Source: Massilia sp. UMI-21
GTDB lineage: Bacteria; Pseudomonadota; Gammaproteobacteria; Burkholderiales; Burkholderiaceae_D
DNA length: 64,000 nt
Direction of reading: 5' to 3'
Assembly (NCBI GenBank): GCA_015277795.1
Contig: CP063848.1
Coordinates: 3,906,001 to 3,970,000, forward strand
Positions within the stretch are counted from its first letter, which is position 1. Each line of letters starts with the position of its first letter. Positions 57,508 through 64,000 of the stretch are shown in pieces. The notes beneath the pieces were generated by a model. That model was not told the origin of the DNA and ran no database searches. It saw only the letters and a program-made list of their open reading frames with translations. The translations under genes were made by a program, and so were the position numbers.

Positions 57508-59199
57508 ATGCAACACATTACCGCAGGACGAACTTGCACCGGCATCGGCATACTGCTGCTGACAGCGGCGGTGTCGGTGCATGGCATGGGCGACAGCGCG
57601 GCGGCGCCCGCGCAGGCCGGGTACGCCGGCGGCGGCCACGCCAGCCGCGACGTGTACGGCATCGTCAACATGGTGCCGTTCCGCACGTCCAGGGCAAGCT
57701 TCAATGCGCGCGGCCAGGCCGCGTTCGAGTACCTGCCGTTCGACTTCCGTCTGCGCGTCGGCTTCTTCGACGGCAGGCGCGTCGTCGATCCCTTGCCGCC
57801 GGCCGATACCCTGTCGGTGCTCGGCGACCTCAACGACAGGGGCGAAGTGGCCCTGCTGGCGCGCTACCTCGACCCCGCGCATCCCCTGTCCGACGGATTC
57901 CGGCCGGTGCGCTGGTCGGCCGCGCGTGGTGCGGTGATCCTGCCGGTGCCCTACCTGGCCGATGCCGACTTGTATCTCGGCGCCATCAACGACCGCGGCG
58001 AGATCGTCGGGAGCTCGTCGACCGCAGCCGGTGGCGGGAGCTACCGGGCAGTCCGCTGGACGGCCGCGAACCGGGTAATGCCGCTGCCCGCGCCGGCGGG
58101 CTTCGGCGACGTCGCCGCAGTCGACATCAACGACAGCAACGTCGCCATCGGCGGCAGCACGACCGCTGCCGGCGCCGCCCACGCGCTGCGCTGGGATCCG
58201 GCCGGACGCCCGGTCGACCTCGGCACTTTCGGCGCCGGCGGCGCGGCGCCCCGCTACATCAACAAGCGCGGCGACATCGCCGGCATGCTCGACCCGGGCA
58301 CCGACAACTTCCAGTCCTTCCTGTGGAGCCCAGGCAGGGGCCTGCTGCGGGTGGGCCTGCATACCGTACTCGCCAGGCTGAACGAGGCCGGCGAGCAGGT
58401 CGGACGCATCCAGCGCGCCGGCAACGAGAACCACGCCTACTATTTTTCGCGGGCGCGCGGGCTGGTCGACCTGCACCCGCGGGCGCTGTTCGCATCCGAA
58501 GCCAACGACATCAACCAGGGCGGCATCGTGGTCGGCCTGGGGCGGCGCAGCGAGGGCGATCCGGGCCTGGCCTACCGCTGGTCGCGGCCGGGCGGCGCAG
58601 TCGACCTCAACACGCGCCTGCTCGACCCGCCGTCGGGCCTGGAGGTGAACGAGGCGCTCGCGGTCGCGCCCAACGGCGACATTCTCGCCCACTCCAGTGC
58701 CGGCCTGGTACTGCTGCGCGCGCGCGGCGGGGGCAGCGATGCGCCGGTGCTTGGGCCGATCCAGTTGCCCCAGCCGGAACTGAACCGCCCGGTCACGCTC
58801 ACGCTGTCTTTCCGCGATCGCAATCCTGGCGACACCCACAGCGCGACCATCGACTGGGGCGACGGCAACGGGCCGCAGCCCGCCGCGGTGCGCGAGTACC
58901 GCGGCCAGGGCGAGGTGCGCGCCACCCGCACGTTCACCGTCGAAGGCGATTACAACATGGTCGTCCGCGTCACCGACTCGACCGGACTCGGCAAGATGCA
59001 GGTCACATCGATGCTGATCCGCGAACTCGGCGGGCCGCCACTCCCCGGCGAAAGCGCGCGTTCCGGGTCGGCGCCGCGGAGCATCGGCGGCGCGACGGCC
59101 CCGCCACCGGCGCCTGCTGCGCCACCGGCGATATTCCAGGCCACGCAAGCGAGGGCTCCCGGCATGCTCCGCCAGGGCCCACCGGAGCCGTCCCGCTAG
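57508..59199 (+). CDS. Exported HAF-repeat protein with a C-terminal PKD-like domain
   Basis: A 563-residue secreted protein. The start at 57508 is set by GGAGGAGA just upstream and gives a signal peptide (RTCTGIGILLLTAAVSVHG). The body carries about six propeller-like HAF repeats, each with an [I/L]N-x-x-G or similar core: DLNDRGEVALLARY, AINDRGEIVGSSS, DINDSNVAIGGST, YINKRGDIAGML, RLNEAGEQVGRI, DINQGGIVVGLG. Then comes a PKD-like domain (DWGDGNGPQ, REYRGQGEVRATRTFTVEGDYNMVVRVTDS) and a Pro/Ala tail. Probably a beta-propeller on the cell surface or outside the cell; ligand unknown. Confidence 0.82.
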   Translation: MQHITAGRTCTGIGILLLTAAVSVHGMGDSAAAPAQAGYAGGGHASRDVYGIVNMVPFRTSRASFNARGQAAFEYLPFDFRLRVGFFDGRRVVDPLPPADTLSVLGDLNDRGEVALLARYLDPAHPLSDGFRPVRWSAARGAVILPVPYLADADLYLGAINDRGEIVGSSSTAAGGGSYRAVRWTAANRVMPLPAPAGFGDVAAVDINDSNVAIGGSTTAAGAAHALRWDPAGRPVDLGTFGAGGAAPRYINKRGDIAGMLDPGTDNFQSFLWSPGRGLLRVGLHTVLARLNEAGEQVGRIQRAGNENHAYYFSRARGLVDLHPRALFASEANDINQGGIVVGLGRRSEGDPGLAYRWSRPGGAVDLNTRLLDPPSGLEVNEALAVAPNGDILAHSSAGLVLLRARGGGSDAPVLGPIQLPQPELNRPVTLTLSFRDRNPGDTHSATIDWGDGNGPQPAAVREYRGQGEVRATRTFTVEGDYNMVVRVTDSTGLGKMQVTSMLIRELGGPPLPGESARSGSAPRSIGGATAPPPAPAAPPAIFQATQARAPGMLRQGPPEPSR

Positions 59200-59295
59200 C
59201 CGGCCCCGGCTCCATGGTTTCTCCACATTCGGCATGCAGGATGCACCCATGGCCCGCGCATCCCGCCGCGCGGGCCGCCGCCAAAGGAGACCACC

Positions 59296-59736
59296 ATGAA
59301 GCTCAAGAACCAGGCCATCGTCGCCATCGCCCTGCTGGGCCTCGTCGCGGGCAGCGCCCAGGCCGGCGTCCACGTCCGCTACCAGTGCGACTCGACTGTG
59401 AAGGGCAAGTGCCCGCCGCCCCCGGTGCCCCCGGTACCGCCCATGCCGCCCACCCCGCCGGCGCCGCCCGCGCCCCCGGGCGACGATCTCGCCCGCCTCG
59501 CCCCGCCGGCGCCGCCGGCCATGCCCGCCATGCCCACGATCGCGGCGCCGCCGGCCCCGCCCGAGCCGCCTGCCATGCCGGAGGTGCCGGCCGCGGCCCA
59601 CGCGGCCTGCGCCGGCAAGGCCGCGGGCACCCGCCTCACCCACGTGCTGCGCAAGGGCGAAACCATGCGTGGCGTGTGCGAACGCGAGGACGGCAAGAGC
59701 GTGTTCCAGCTGCGCGAGTACCGGATCCACGACTGA
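59296..59736 (+). CDS. Small secreted proline-rich protein
   Basis: A 146-residue protein. AAAGGAGACC precedes the ATG. The signal peptide is KNQAIVAIALLGLVAGSAQA; the mature start is GVHVRYQCDSTVKGKCP. A Pro-rich stretch follows (PPPPVPPVPPMPPTPPAPPA; PPAPPEPPAMP). The C-terminal 45 residues look folded and hold two Cys (AACAGKAAGTRLTHVLRKGE, MRGVCEREDGKSVFQLREYRIHD). With the earlier pair there are four Cys, suggesting two disulfides. No family recognised. Confidence 0.7.
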   Translation: MKLKNQAIVAIALLGLVAGSAQAGVHVRYQCDSTVKGKCPPPPVPPVPPMPPTPPAPPAPPGDDLARLAPPAPPAMPAMPTIAAPPAPPEPPAMPEVPAAAHAACAGKAAGTRLTHVLRKGETMRGVCEREDGKSVFQLREYRIHD

Positions 59737-59784
59737 GACGGCGCCGGAGAAGACCCGGGGCCGCCGCGGACGGCTCGACTTGGC

Positions 59785-59808
59785 GGTCTAGATCATTTAT
59801 TCTAGACC
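59785..59808 (+). promoter_or_regulatory. Palindrome at the BlaI-type gene start (candidate operator)
   Basis: GGTCTAGA-TCATTTAT-TCTAGACC: a perfect 8-bp inverted repeat with an 8-bp AT-rich centre, ending one base before the ATG at 59810. Its place suits autorepression by the gene product. It does not match the classical TACA/TGTA-type BlaI site exactly, so it is a candidate only. Confidence 0.6.
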
Positions 59809-59809
59809 C

Positions 59810-60199
59810 ATGAACACCCCCGACGTTCCCGCCAAGCCGACCCCGTCCGAACTGGAAATGCTGCGCCTGCTGTGGCGGCTCGGCCCCGCCACCGCGCGCC
59901 AGGTGCACGACGCGGCGGTCGAGACGCGGCCCGACATGGCCTATGCCAACGTGCTGCGCCTGCTACAGGTGATGCACGGCAAAGGCCTGCTCACCCGCGA
60001 CGAAAGCGCGCGTGCCCACGTGTATGCGCCGGCCCAGCCGCAAGACAATCACCAGTCCAGCCTCATCAAGGACCTGATCCACAAGGCTTTCTCCGGTTCC
60101 GGCAAGGAATTGGTGCTGGCCGCCCTGCGCGGCCACGTCAGCAAGCAGGAACGCGAGGAAATCCAGCGGATCCTGAATGGCGAGCGGCGCGGTGACTGA
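59810..60199 (+). CDS. BlaI/MecI/CopY-family transcriptional repressor
   Basis: A 129-residue repressor with an N-terminal winged helix (TPSELEMLRLLWRLGPATARQVHDAAVETRPDMAYANVLRLLQVMHGKGLL, about 10-60, close to the family core) and a C-terminal dimer helix (LIKDLIHKAFSGSGKELVLAALRGHVSKQEREEIQRIL). Classical partners are BlaR1/MecR1 sensor proteases of the M56 family and a beta-lactamase; none is seen nearby. The protease-sensitive site cannot be judged. The gene is followed at once by the small Cys-rich protein at 60201, which is likely co-transcribed. Confidence 0.88.
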   Translation: MNTPDVPAKPTPSELEMLRLLWRLGPATARQVHDAAVETRPDMAYANVLRLLQVMHGKGLLTRDESARAHVYAPAQPQDNHQSSLIKDLIHKAFSGSGKELVLAALRGHVSKQEREEIQRILNGERRGD

Positions 60200-60200
60200 G

Positions 60201-60383
60201 ATGCCGCTCCCGCCGCCGGTGCCGCCGGTGCAGCCCGATCTCGAGGACTGCTGCCGCAGCGGCTGCGTACCCTGCGTATTCGACCTCTACGAGGAAGCGC
60301 TGGCGCGCTACGAGCGCGAACTGGCTGCCTGGGAGGCCGCCAACGCGGCTGTACCACCCGCTTCCCCTGCCAAGCCGTCCTGA
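60201..60383 (+). CDS. Small oxidoreductase-like domain protein
   Basis: A 60-residue protein matching the oxidoreductase-like (PF09791-type) pattern: a Pro-rich start (PPPVPPVQPDLED) then CCRSGCVPCVFDLYEEALARYERELAAWEAA, with four Cys in C-C-x3-C-x2-C. The ATG at 60201 is one base after the BlaI stop; an in-frame ATG at 60177 would overlap it. Function of the domain is unknown despite its name. Four close Cys suggest metal binding. Confidence 0.75.
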   Translation: MPLPPPVPPVQPDLEDCCRSGCVPCVFDLYEEALARYERELAAWEAANAAVPPASPAKPS

Positions 60384-60477
60384 TCCGGCAGCGCAGCCCT
60401 TTCCTTTACGCCTGTGCCTTAGGTACTTTTATCCGCCGTACGGTGTGGACGGTGCAGAATTGATGCGCTACTTTTTT

Positions 60478-60506
60478 CAGCAGTACACCCGCCGGGTGTG
60501 CTGTTT
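60478..60506 (+). terminator. Hairpin upstream of the CHRD gene
   Basis: The stem CAGCA-gta-CACCC / GGGTG-TGCTG is followed by TTT. It ends 28 bp before the CHRD start codon, so it may end the BlaI transcript, or act as an attenuator in the CHRD leader. Confidence 0.45.
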
Positions 60507-60534
60507 GGATTCTTTCCTAATCAGGAGGTTTGCC

Positions 60535-61125
60535 ATGAAAAAAGTACTGACCGCGCTTGCGCTGGCAGCCAGCACAGCGGCGCTCGCCCCCGCGGCCCAG
60601 GGTGCCGACATCTACCGCGCCGTGTCCAGCGGCCCGGCCGAGTCGCCGCCCAACGGGTCGCCCGGAGCGAGCGTCGCCACCATCGAAATCGACGGCAGCA
60701 TCATGCGGGCGGAAGTGCCCTTCCGTGACCTGCTGTCGGGAACGGTCGGCGCCCACATCCACTGCTGTACAACCGAGGCCTTCACCGGCGTTGCCCCGGT
60801 GGCGATCGCGCTGACCGACTTCCCGATGATGGTCACCGCCGGCGAATACAGACGCACTTTCGACCTGGGCGACCCGGCGGTGTACGACCCGGCCTTCCTG
60901 GCCTCGTTCGGCGGTACCGCGGCCTCGGCCGGCTCGGCGCTGCTCGACGCGATGAACGCCAACGAAGCCTACCTCAACATCCACACGGCCGACTACGAGA
61001 ACGGCGAGATCCGCGGTTTCGTGGTGGCGGCGCCGATTCCGGAACCGGCGACGTGGGGGATGCTGGGGGTCGGCCTGGCAGGGCTGGCGCTGGCCGCGCG
61101 CCGCCGCTCCAGCCCGCTCAAGTGA
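60535..61125 (+). CDS. CHRD-domain protein with PEP-CTERM anchor
   Basis: A 196-residue exported protein. AGGAGG lies upstream of the ATG at 60535; signal peptide KKVLTALALAASTAALAPAAQGAD. A CHRD domain spans the mature part: HIHCCTTEAFTGVAPVAIALTDFP, and the domain's end signature AYLNIHTADYENGEIRGFV. The PEP-CTERM tail is IPEPATWGMLGVGLAGLALAARRR. CHRD domains may bind metal or matrix; role here unknown. It is the second PEP-CTERM protein in the window. Confidence 0.88.
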   Translation: MKKVLTALALAASTAALAPAAQGADIYRAVSSGPAESPPNGSPGASVATIEIDGSIMRAEVPFRDLLSGTVGAHIHCCTTEAFTGVAPVAIALTDFPMMVTAGEYRRTFDLGDPAVYDPAFLASFGGTAASAGSALLDAMNANEAYLNIHTADYENGEIRGFVVAAPIPEPATWGMLGVGLAGLALAARRRSSPLK

Positions 61126-61129
61126 GCCC

Positions 61130-62053
61130 TCAGCTGAGCTCCGCGCCCTCGCGTTCGGCCAGCAGCAGGCTCCAGGCCGGTATCGCCGCGCGCCAGAAGG
61201 CGTCGAGCGATGCCGGCCGCTCCAGCGGCAGGCCGAGGAAACGTGCCGACTGGAGCAGCGCCTCCAGCGCGGCAGTCTCATTGCCCGGCGCCTCGCCCAC
61301 CGCCACGGCCAGCGCGCCGGTCTGCTTCGACAGCTTTTCGCCGTTCTCGTTGCGCACCACCGGCACGTGCAGGTAGCGCGGGGTCGGCACCCCGAGCACG
61401 CGCTGCAAGAAGATCTGGCGCGGCGTCGAGTCGAGCAGGTCGGCCCCGCGCACCACGTCGGTGACGCCCTGCGCGGCGTCGTCCACCACCACCGCCAGTT
61501 GATAGGCCCAGAAGCCGTCGGCGCGCTTCAGCACGAAGTCGCCCGATTCGGCGTGCAGGCGCTGGGTGAGCTCGCCCGCGAAGCGGTCATGGAAGCCGAC
61601 CACATCGTAGCCTGGCCCGGGCACGCGCAGGCGCAGGCTGCGCATGCTGCGCCCCTCGGCCAGGCCGAAGCGGCAGGTGCCCGGATAGATGGCGGCGCCG
61701 TCGGGCGCGACGCCCAGGCGCGAATCGGCGATCTCGCGCCGGTTGCAGCCGCACGGATAGGTATGGTCGGCAATGCGCTCGGCGGCGGCCTGGTACAGGT
61801 GCTTGCGCCGGCTCTGCCAGACGACTTCGCCATCCGCATGCATGCCCAGCAGCCCGAGCAGCGCCAGGATGCCCTCGGCCGCGCCGGGCACGCTGCGGCC
61901 TTCGTCGATGTCCTCGATGCGCACCAGCCAGGTGCCGTGATGCGCCCGGGCATCGAGGTAGCTGGCCAGGGCCGCGACCAGCGAACCGGCGTGCAGCGGG
62001 CCGGTCGGCGACGGCGCGAAGCGGCCGATGTAGGGGGAGTCCAGATGCTTCAT
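61130..62053 (-). CDS. gluQ: Glutamyl-Q tRNA(Asp) synthetase
   Basis: A 307-residue GluRS-like enzyme without an anticodon domain, which attaches Glu to queuosine in tRNA-Asp. The HIGH-type motif is RFAPSPTGPLHAGSLVAA (about 11-28), the KMSKS-type motif is NGEKLSKQTGA. Zinc-site candidates are in YPCGCNRREI and IYPGTCRF. ARAHHGTWLVRIEDID is the family core. No Ile/Val insert or C-terminal helical cage is present, so it is not full GltX. It converges with the CHRD gene, four bases apart. Confidence 0.94.
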   Translation of the reverse strand: MKHLDSPYIGRFAPSPTGPLHAGSLVAALASYLDARAHHGTWLVRIEDIDEGRSVPGAAEGILALLGLLGMHADGEVVWQSRRKHLYQAAAERIADHTYPCGCNRREIADSRLGVAPDGAAIYPGTCRFGLAEGRSMRSLRLRVPGPGYDVVGFHDRFAGELTQRLHAESGDFVLKRADGFWAYQLAVVVDDAAQGVTDVVRGADLLDSTPRQIFLQRVLGVPTPRYLHVPVVRNENGEKLSKQTGALAVAVGEAPGNETAALEALLQSARFLGLPLERPASLDAFWRAAIPAWSLLLAEREGAELS

Positions 62054-62137
62054 GTCGTCATGATACCCGCAGGCCGGGCGTTCAGACAGGCCGATGCTGC
62101 CGGTACGCCCATGCCATCGCCGGTCGGACGCCGCGTA

Positions 62138-62638
62138 TCACCTGGCAGCTTTGTCGTGCTCGCCGATCAGCCTGGTCACCTGCCCCGCCACCTCGTTCGG
62201 CACCGCCATCGACAGCTGGTAGTGGACGATCTCGAAACCCTTGGCCGTCTTGCGGATCACGCCGCTGGCCATGCAGGGCCCCATGTTCGGAGTGTCCAGC
62301 AGTTCGTCGAACCAGATCAGCGACCGGTCGGCCGAGGCATACACGTTGCGGCGGGTGGCCTTGAAGCTCCATGCCGACTTGCGGTCGAAATATTTCTTGG
62401 CCCAGCTCCTGAACGCATCGCGCTGCCACAGTTCGCTGCGGTCGGTGCCGATATAGACCCCGTCGCTGGCGATCTTGTCGAAATAGGCCATGCGCGCATT
62501 GGCCGCGTCTTCGTGCCATTCGTCGACGAAGGCATTGACCTGCCGCGTCAGGACGGCGTCGGTCTCGGCATGGGCGGTGCTGGACAGGCCCAGGATCAGG
62601 CTGAGGAACATACTGGCGGCGGCGAGAAATCGTTTCAT
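62138..62638 (-). CDS. Exported SnoaL-like/NTF2-fold protein
   Basis: A 166-residue protein from the ATG at 62638, with a signal peptide (KRFLAAASMFLSLILGLSSTAHA). The mature part fits the SnoaL/DUF4440-like NTF2 fold: VNAFVDEWHEDAANARMAYFDKIASDGVYIGTDRSELW, then FRSWAKKYFDRKSAWSFKATRRNVYASADRSLIWFDELL, and KGFEIVHYQLSMAVP. A catalytic role cannot be called. It stands alone on the minus strand between gluQ and a 210-bp gap. Confidence 0.78.
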   Translation of the reverse strand: MKRFLAAASMFLSLILGLSSTAHAETDAVLTRQVNAFVDEWHEDAANARMAYFDKIASDGVYIGTDRSELWQRDAFRSWAKKYFDRKSAWSFKATRRNVYASADRSLIWFDELLDTPNMGPCMASGVIRKTAKGFEIVHYQLSMAVPNEVAGQVTRLIGEHDKAAR

Positions 62639-62848
62639 GGTCTCTTTCGATAACGGAAGCATGGGGAGGACAAGGCGATGCACGCGCCAACGATAATGCA
62701 AAGTTGAGCATTTGCCAACGCCGGTCATGTCAACAATGTGGTTCCGACCGTCGATTCTTTAGTACAAGGTTCATGCGGATTTAACATTCCCTGTGTAAGC
62801 TTGACACGCTGTCCGGCCAACCCACCCTTTGCCTGAGGCTCCTGAACC

Positions 62849-63286
62849 GTGAGCAAGCGTGCACAGCTTCATTCCGATACCGTCTCGATCCAGGAAATCC
62901 TGGTGCTCGAAGCCGTCGCCGGCCGCCTGGCAAGACAATATCCGCCCGACTGGCTCGAACGGCAGGGGCGCCCGCTCTATGTCGCCACGCTCGTCCTGTC
63001 CTTTCTCGCCGCAGTACTGCTGGGAATGGCATGGGGGCCGTGGTGGGGCTTCCTGGTCCCGCTATGCATGCCCACCTGCGTGCTGGTGGTCCTGCCGTGG
63101 CTGCTCTTCGGACGCATCACGGGGCGTCCGCGCTGGGCCCATCGGCTGGCCACGCTCGACCGGCAGGATGCCGAACTGGTGCGGCGCTTCATTGCGCCGA
63201 TGCGACACCGTTGCGCGATCAGCGGCGACGACATCTTCGCGCTCTGGCGCCATGCCCGCCATGTCGTGGCCTACCGCCACGGCTGA
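62849..63286 (+). CDS. Two-helix membrane protein, unknown
   Basis: A 145-residue protein with a GTG start at 62849. The N-terminal 40 residues are soluble (IQEILVLEAVAGRLARQYPPDWLERQG), then two hydrophobic helices (ATLVLSFLAAVLLGMAWG and GFLVPLCMPTCVLVVLPWLLFG), then a charged C-terminal part (RWAHRLATLDRQDAELVRRFIAPMRHRCAISGDDIFALWRHAR). No family recognised. It lies 32 bp upstream of a two-component regulator and may be linked to it. Confidence 0.6.
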   Translation: MSKRAQLHSDTVSIQEILVLEAVAGRLARQYPPDWLERQGRPLYVATLVLSFLAAVLLGMAWGPWWGFLVPLCMPTCVLVVLPWLLFGRITGRPRWAHRLATLDRQDAELVRRFIAPMRHRCAISGDDIFALWRHARHVVAYRHG

Positions 63287-63318
63287 CCGCTACTGCTTCT
63301 GTGCACTAGAATAGACGG

Positions 63319-64000
63319 ATGCGCATCCTCATCGTCGAAGACCACCCGGACATCCTCGCCAATCTCTACGGCTTCCTGGAACCCAAGGGCCACCAGCTCG
63401 ATTCCGCCCGCAACGGCTACGGCGGGCTGGCACTGGCCTCCGAGAACGATTACGACGTGATCGTCCTCGACGTCATGCTGCCCGGCCTGAACGGGCTGGA
63501 GCTGTGCCAGAAGCTGCGCACCGAACTCGGCAAGGCGACGCCGGTACTGATGCTGACCGCGCGCGACAGCCTGCCCGACAAGGTGGCCGGCTTCGACAGC
63601 GGGGCCGACGACTACCTGGTCAAGCCTTTCTCGCTGGTGGAACTCGAGGTGCGCCTGAAGGCCCTGGTGCGCCGTTCGGCCGCGGGCCATGCGCTGCACG
63701 CGACCCTGCGCTTCGGCGACCTGAGCTACGATCCGGACATGCAGGAAGCGCGCCGCGCCGGGGTGCCGGTGCAGCTCACCAAGACCGGCTATACCCTGCT
63801 GCGCTGCCTGTTGGCCAGCGCGCCGCGCATCGTCACGCGCGAGACCCTGGAGCAGGCGGTATGGGGCGACGACCGCCCCGACAGCGACGCGCTGCGCACC
63901 CACATCCATGCGCTGCGCCAGGCCATCGACAAACCCTTCGCCACGCCGATGCTGCAGACCGTGGCCGGCGTCGGCTACAAGCTGGTGCAGGCGGACTCGC
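63319..64000 (+). CDS. OmpR-family response regulator, 3' end missing
   Basis: At least 227 residues before the window edge. Receiver: RILIVEDHPDILANLYGFLEPKGH, phospho-Asp in IVLDVMLPGLNGLELC, Thr in VLMLTARDSLPDKVAGF, Lys in DYLVKPFSLVELEVRL. Winged helix: PVQLTKTGYTLLRCLLASAPRIVTRETLEQAVWG, DALRTHIHALRQAID, ending TVAGVGYKL. The regulator looks complete apart from the last few residues. A partner kinase would be expected to the right. Confidence 0.92.
   Translation, partial: MRILIVEDHPDILANLYGFLEPKGHQLDSARNGYGGLALASENDYDVIVLDVMLPGLNGLELCQKLRTELGKATPVLMLTARDSLPDKVAGFDSGADDYLVKPFSLVELEVRLKALVRRSAAGHALHATLRFGDLSYDPDMQEARRAGVPVQLTKTGYTLLRCLLASAPRIVTRETLEQAVWGDDRPDSDALRTHIHALRQAIDKPFATPMLQTVAGVGYKLVQADS

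Overview
The window is GC-rich chromosomal DNA from a betaproteobacterium of the Burkholderiales. Gene order, hisZ next to purA, the hflX-hfq-der-bamB-hisS-ispG-pilW-rlmN-ndk run and two PEP-CTERM proteins point to Oxalobacteraceae, most like Massilia or a relative. This placement is inference from gene order and protein character; no search was run.

Layout. 1-2.2 kb: an IS1595-type element cut by the window edge, then two identical tRNA-Asn genes flanking an alpha/beta hydrolase that lacks its nucleophile. 2.3-10.4 kb: tyrB diverging from uvrB, a PEP-CTERM trypsin-like protease, a secreted FKBP isomerase, a PAS hybrid kinase and a MarC protein. 10.6-27.5 kb: one long minus-strand housekeeping run (ndk, rlmN, pilW, rodZ-like, ispG, hisS, yfgM-like, bamB, der, hfq, hflX, hflK, hflC, hisZ, purA, phosphoribosyltransferase). 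27.7-34 kb: a Bax-inhibitor protein, rlmD, rpoS, nlpD, pcm and surE. 34-36.9 kb: a two-gene accessory cassette, a TIR-domain protein followed by a large TPR protein whose N-terminal KGGVGR-type P-loop has lost its Walker A residues. 37-43.3 kb: quinone oxidoreductase, DinG-type helicase, a DUF465 protein, a PP2C-like phosphatase, a lipoprotein and zapE. 43.5-49.7 kb: sucA-sucB-(PspC gene)-lpdA. 50-54.4 kb: a five-gene operon behind an overlapping Fur box and promoter: PepSY membrane protein, DUF2271 protein with a flavinylation motif, DUF4198 protein, ApbE and a membrane-anchored flavodoxin-type reductase. 54.5-64 kb: a KGG stress protein, baeS broken by an in-frame stop, baeR, a HAF-repeat protein, small secreted proteins, a BlaI-type repressor with a palindrome at its start codon, a CHRD PEP-CTERM protein, gluQ, and an OmpR-type regulator cut by the right edge.

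Five copies of a two-armed palindromic repeat (REPIN-like) sit in gene gaps at 13.9, 22.5, 28.5, 38.1 and 43.4 kb, often filling the gap; one supplies the last codons of the helicase gene.

Best leads: (1) the TIR plus degenerate-P-loop/TPR pair between surE and the quinone oxidoreductase gene, a candidate NAD-linked conflict or signalling module; (2) the Fur-controlled electron-transfer operon, where ApbE, its likely target DUF2271 and a flavin reductase occur together; (3) the repeat family, whose arms carry nested palindromes with different sequence but the same CAGTG/CACTG centre.
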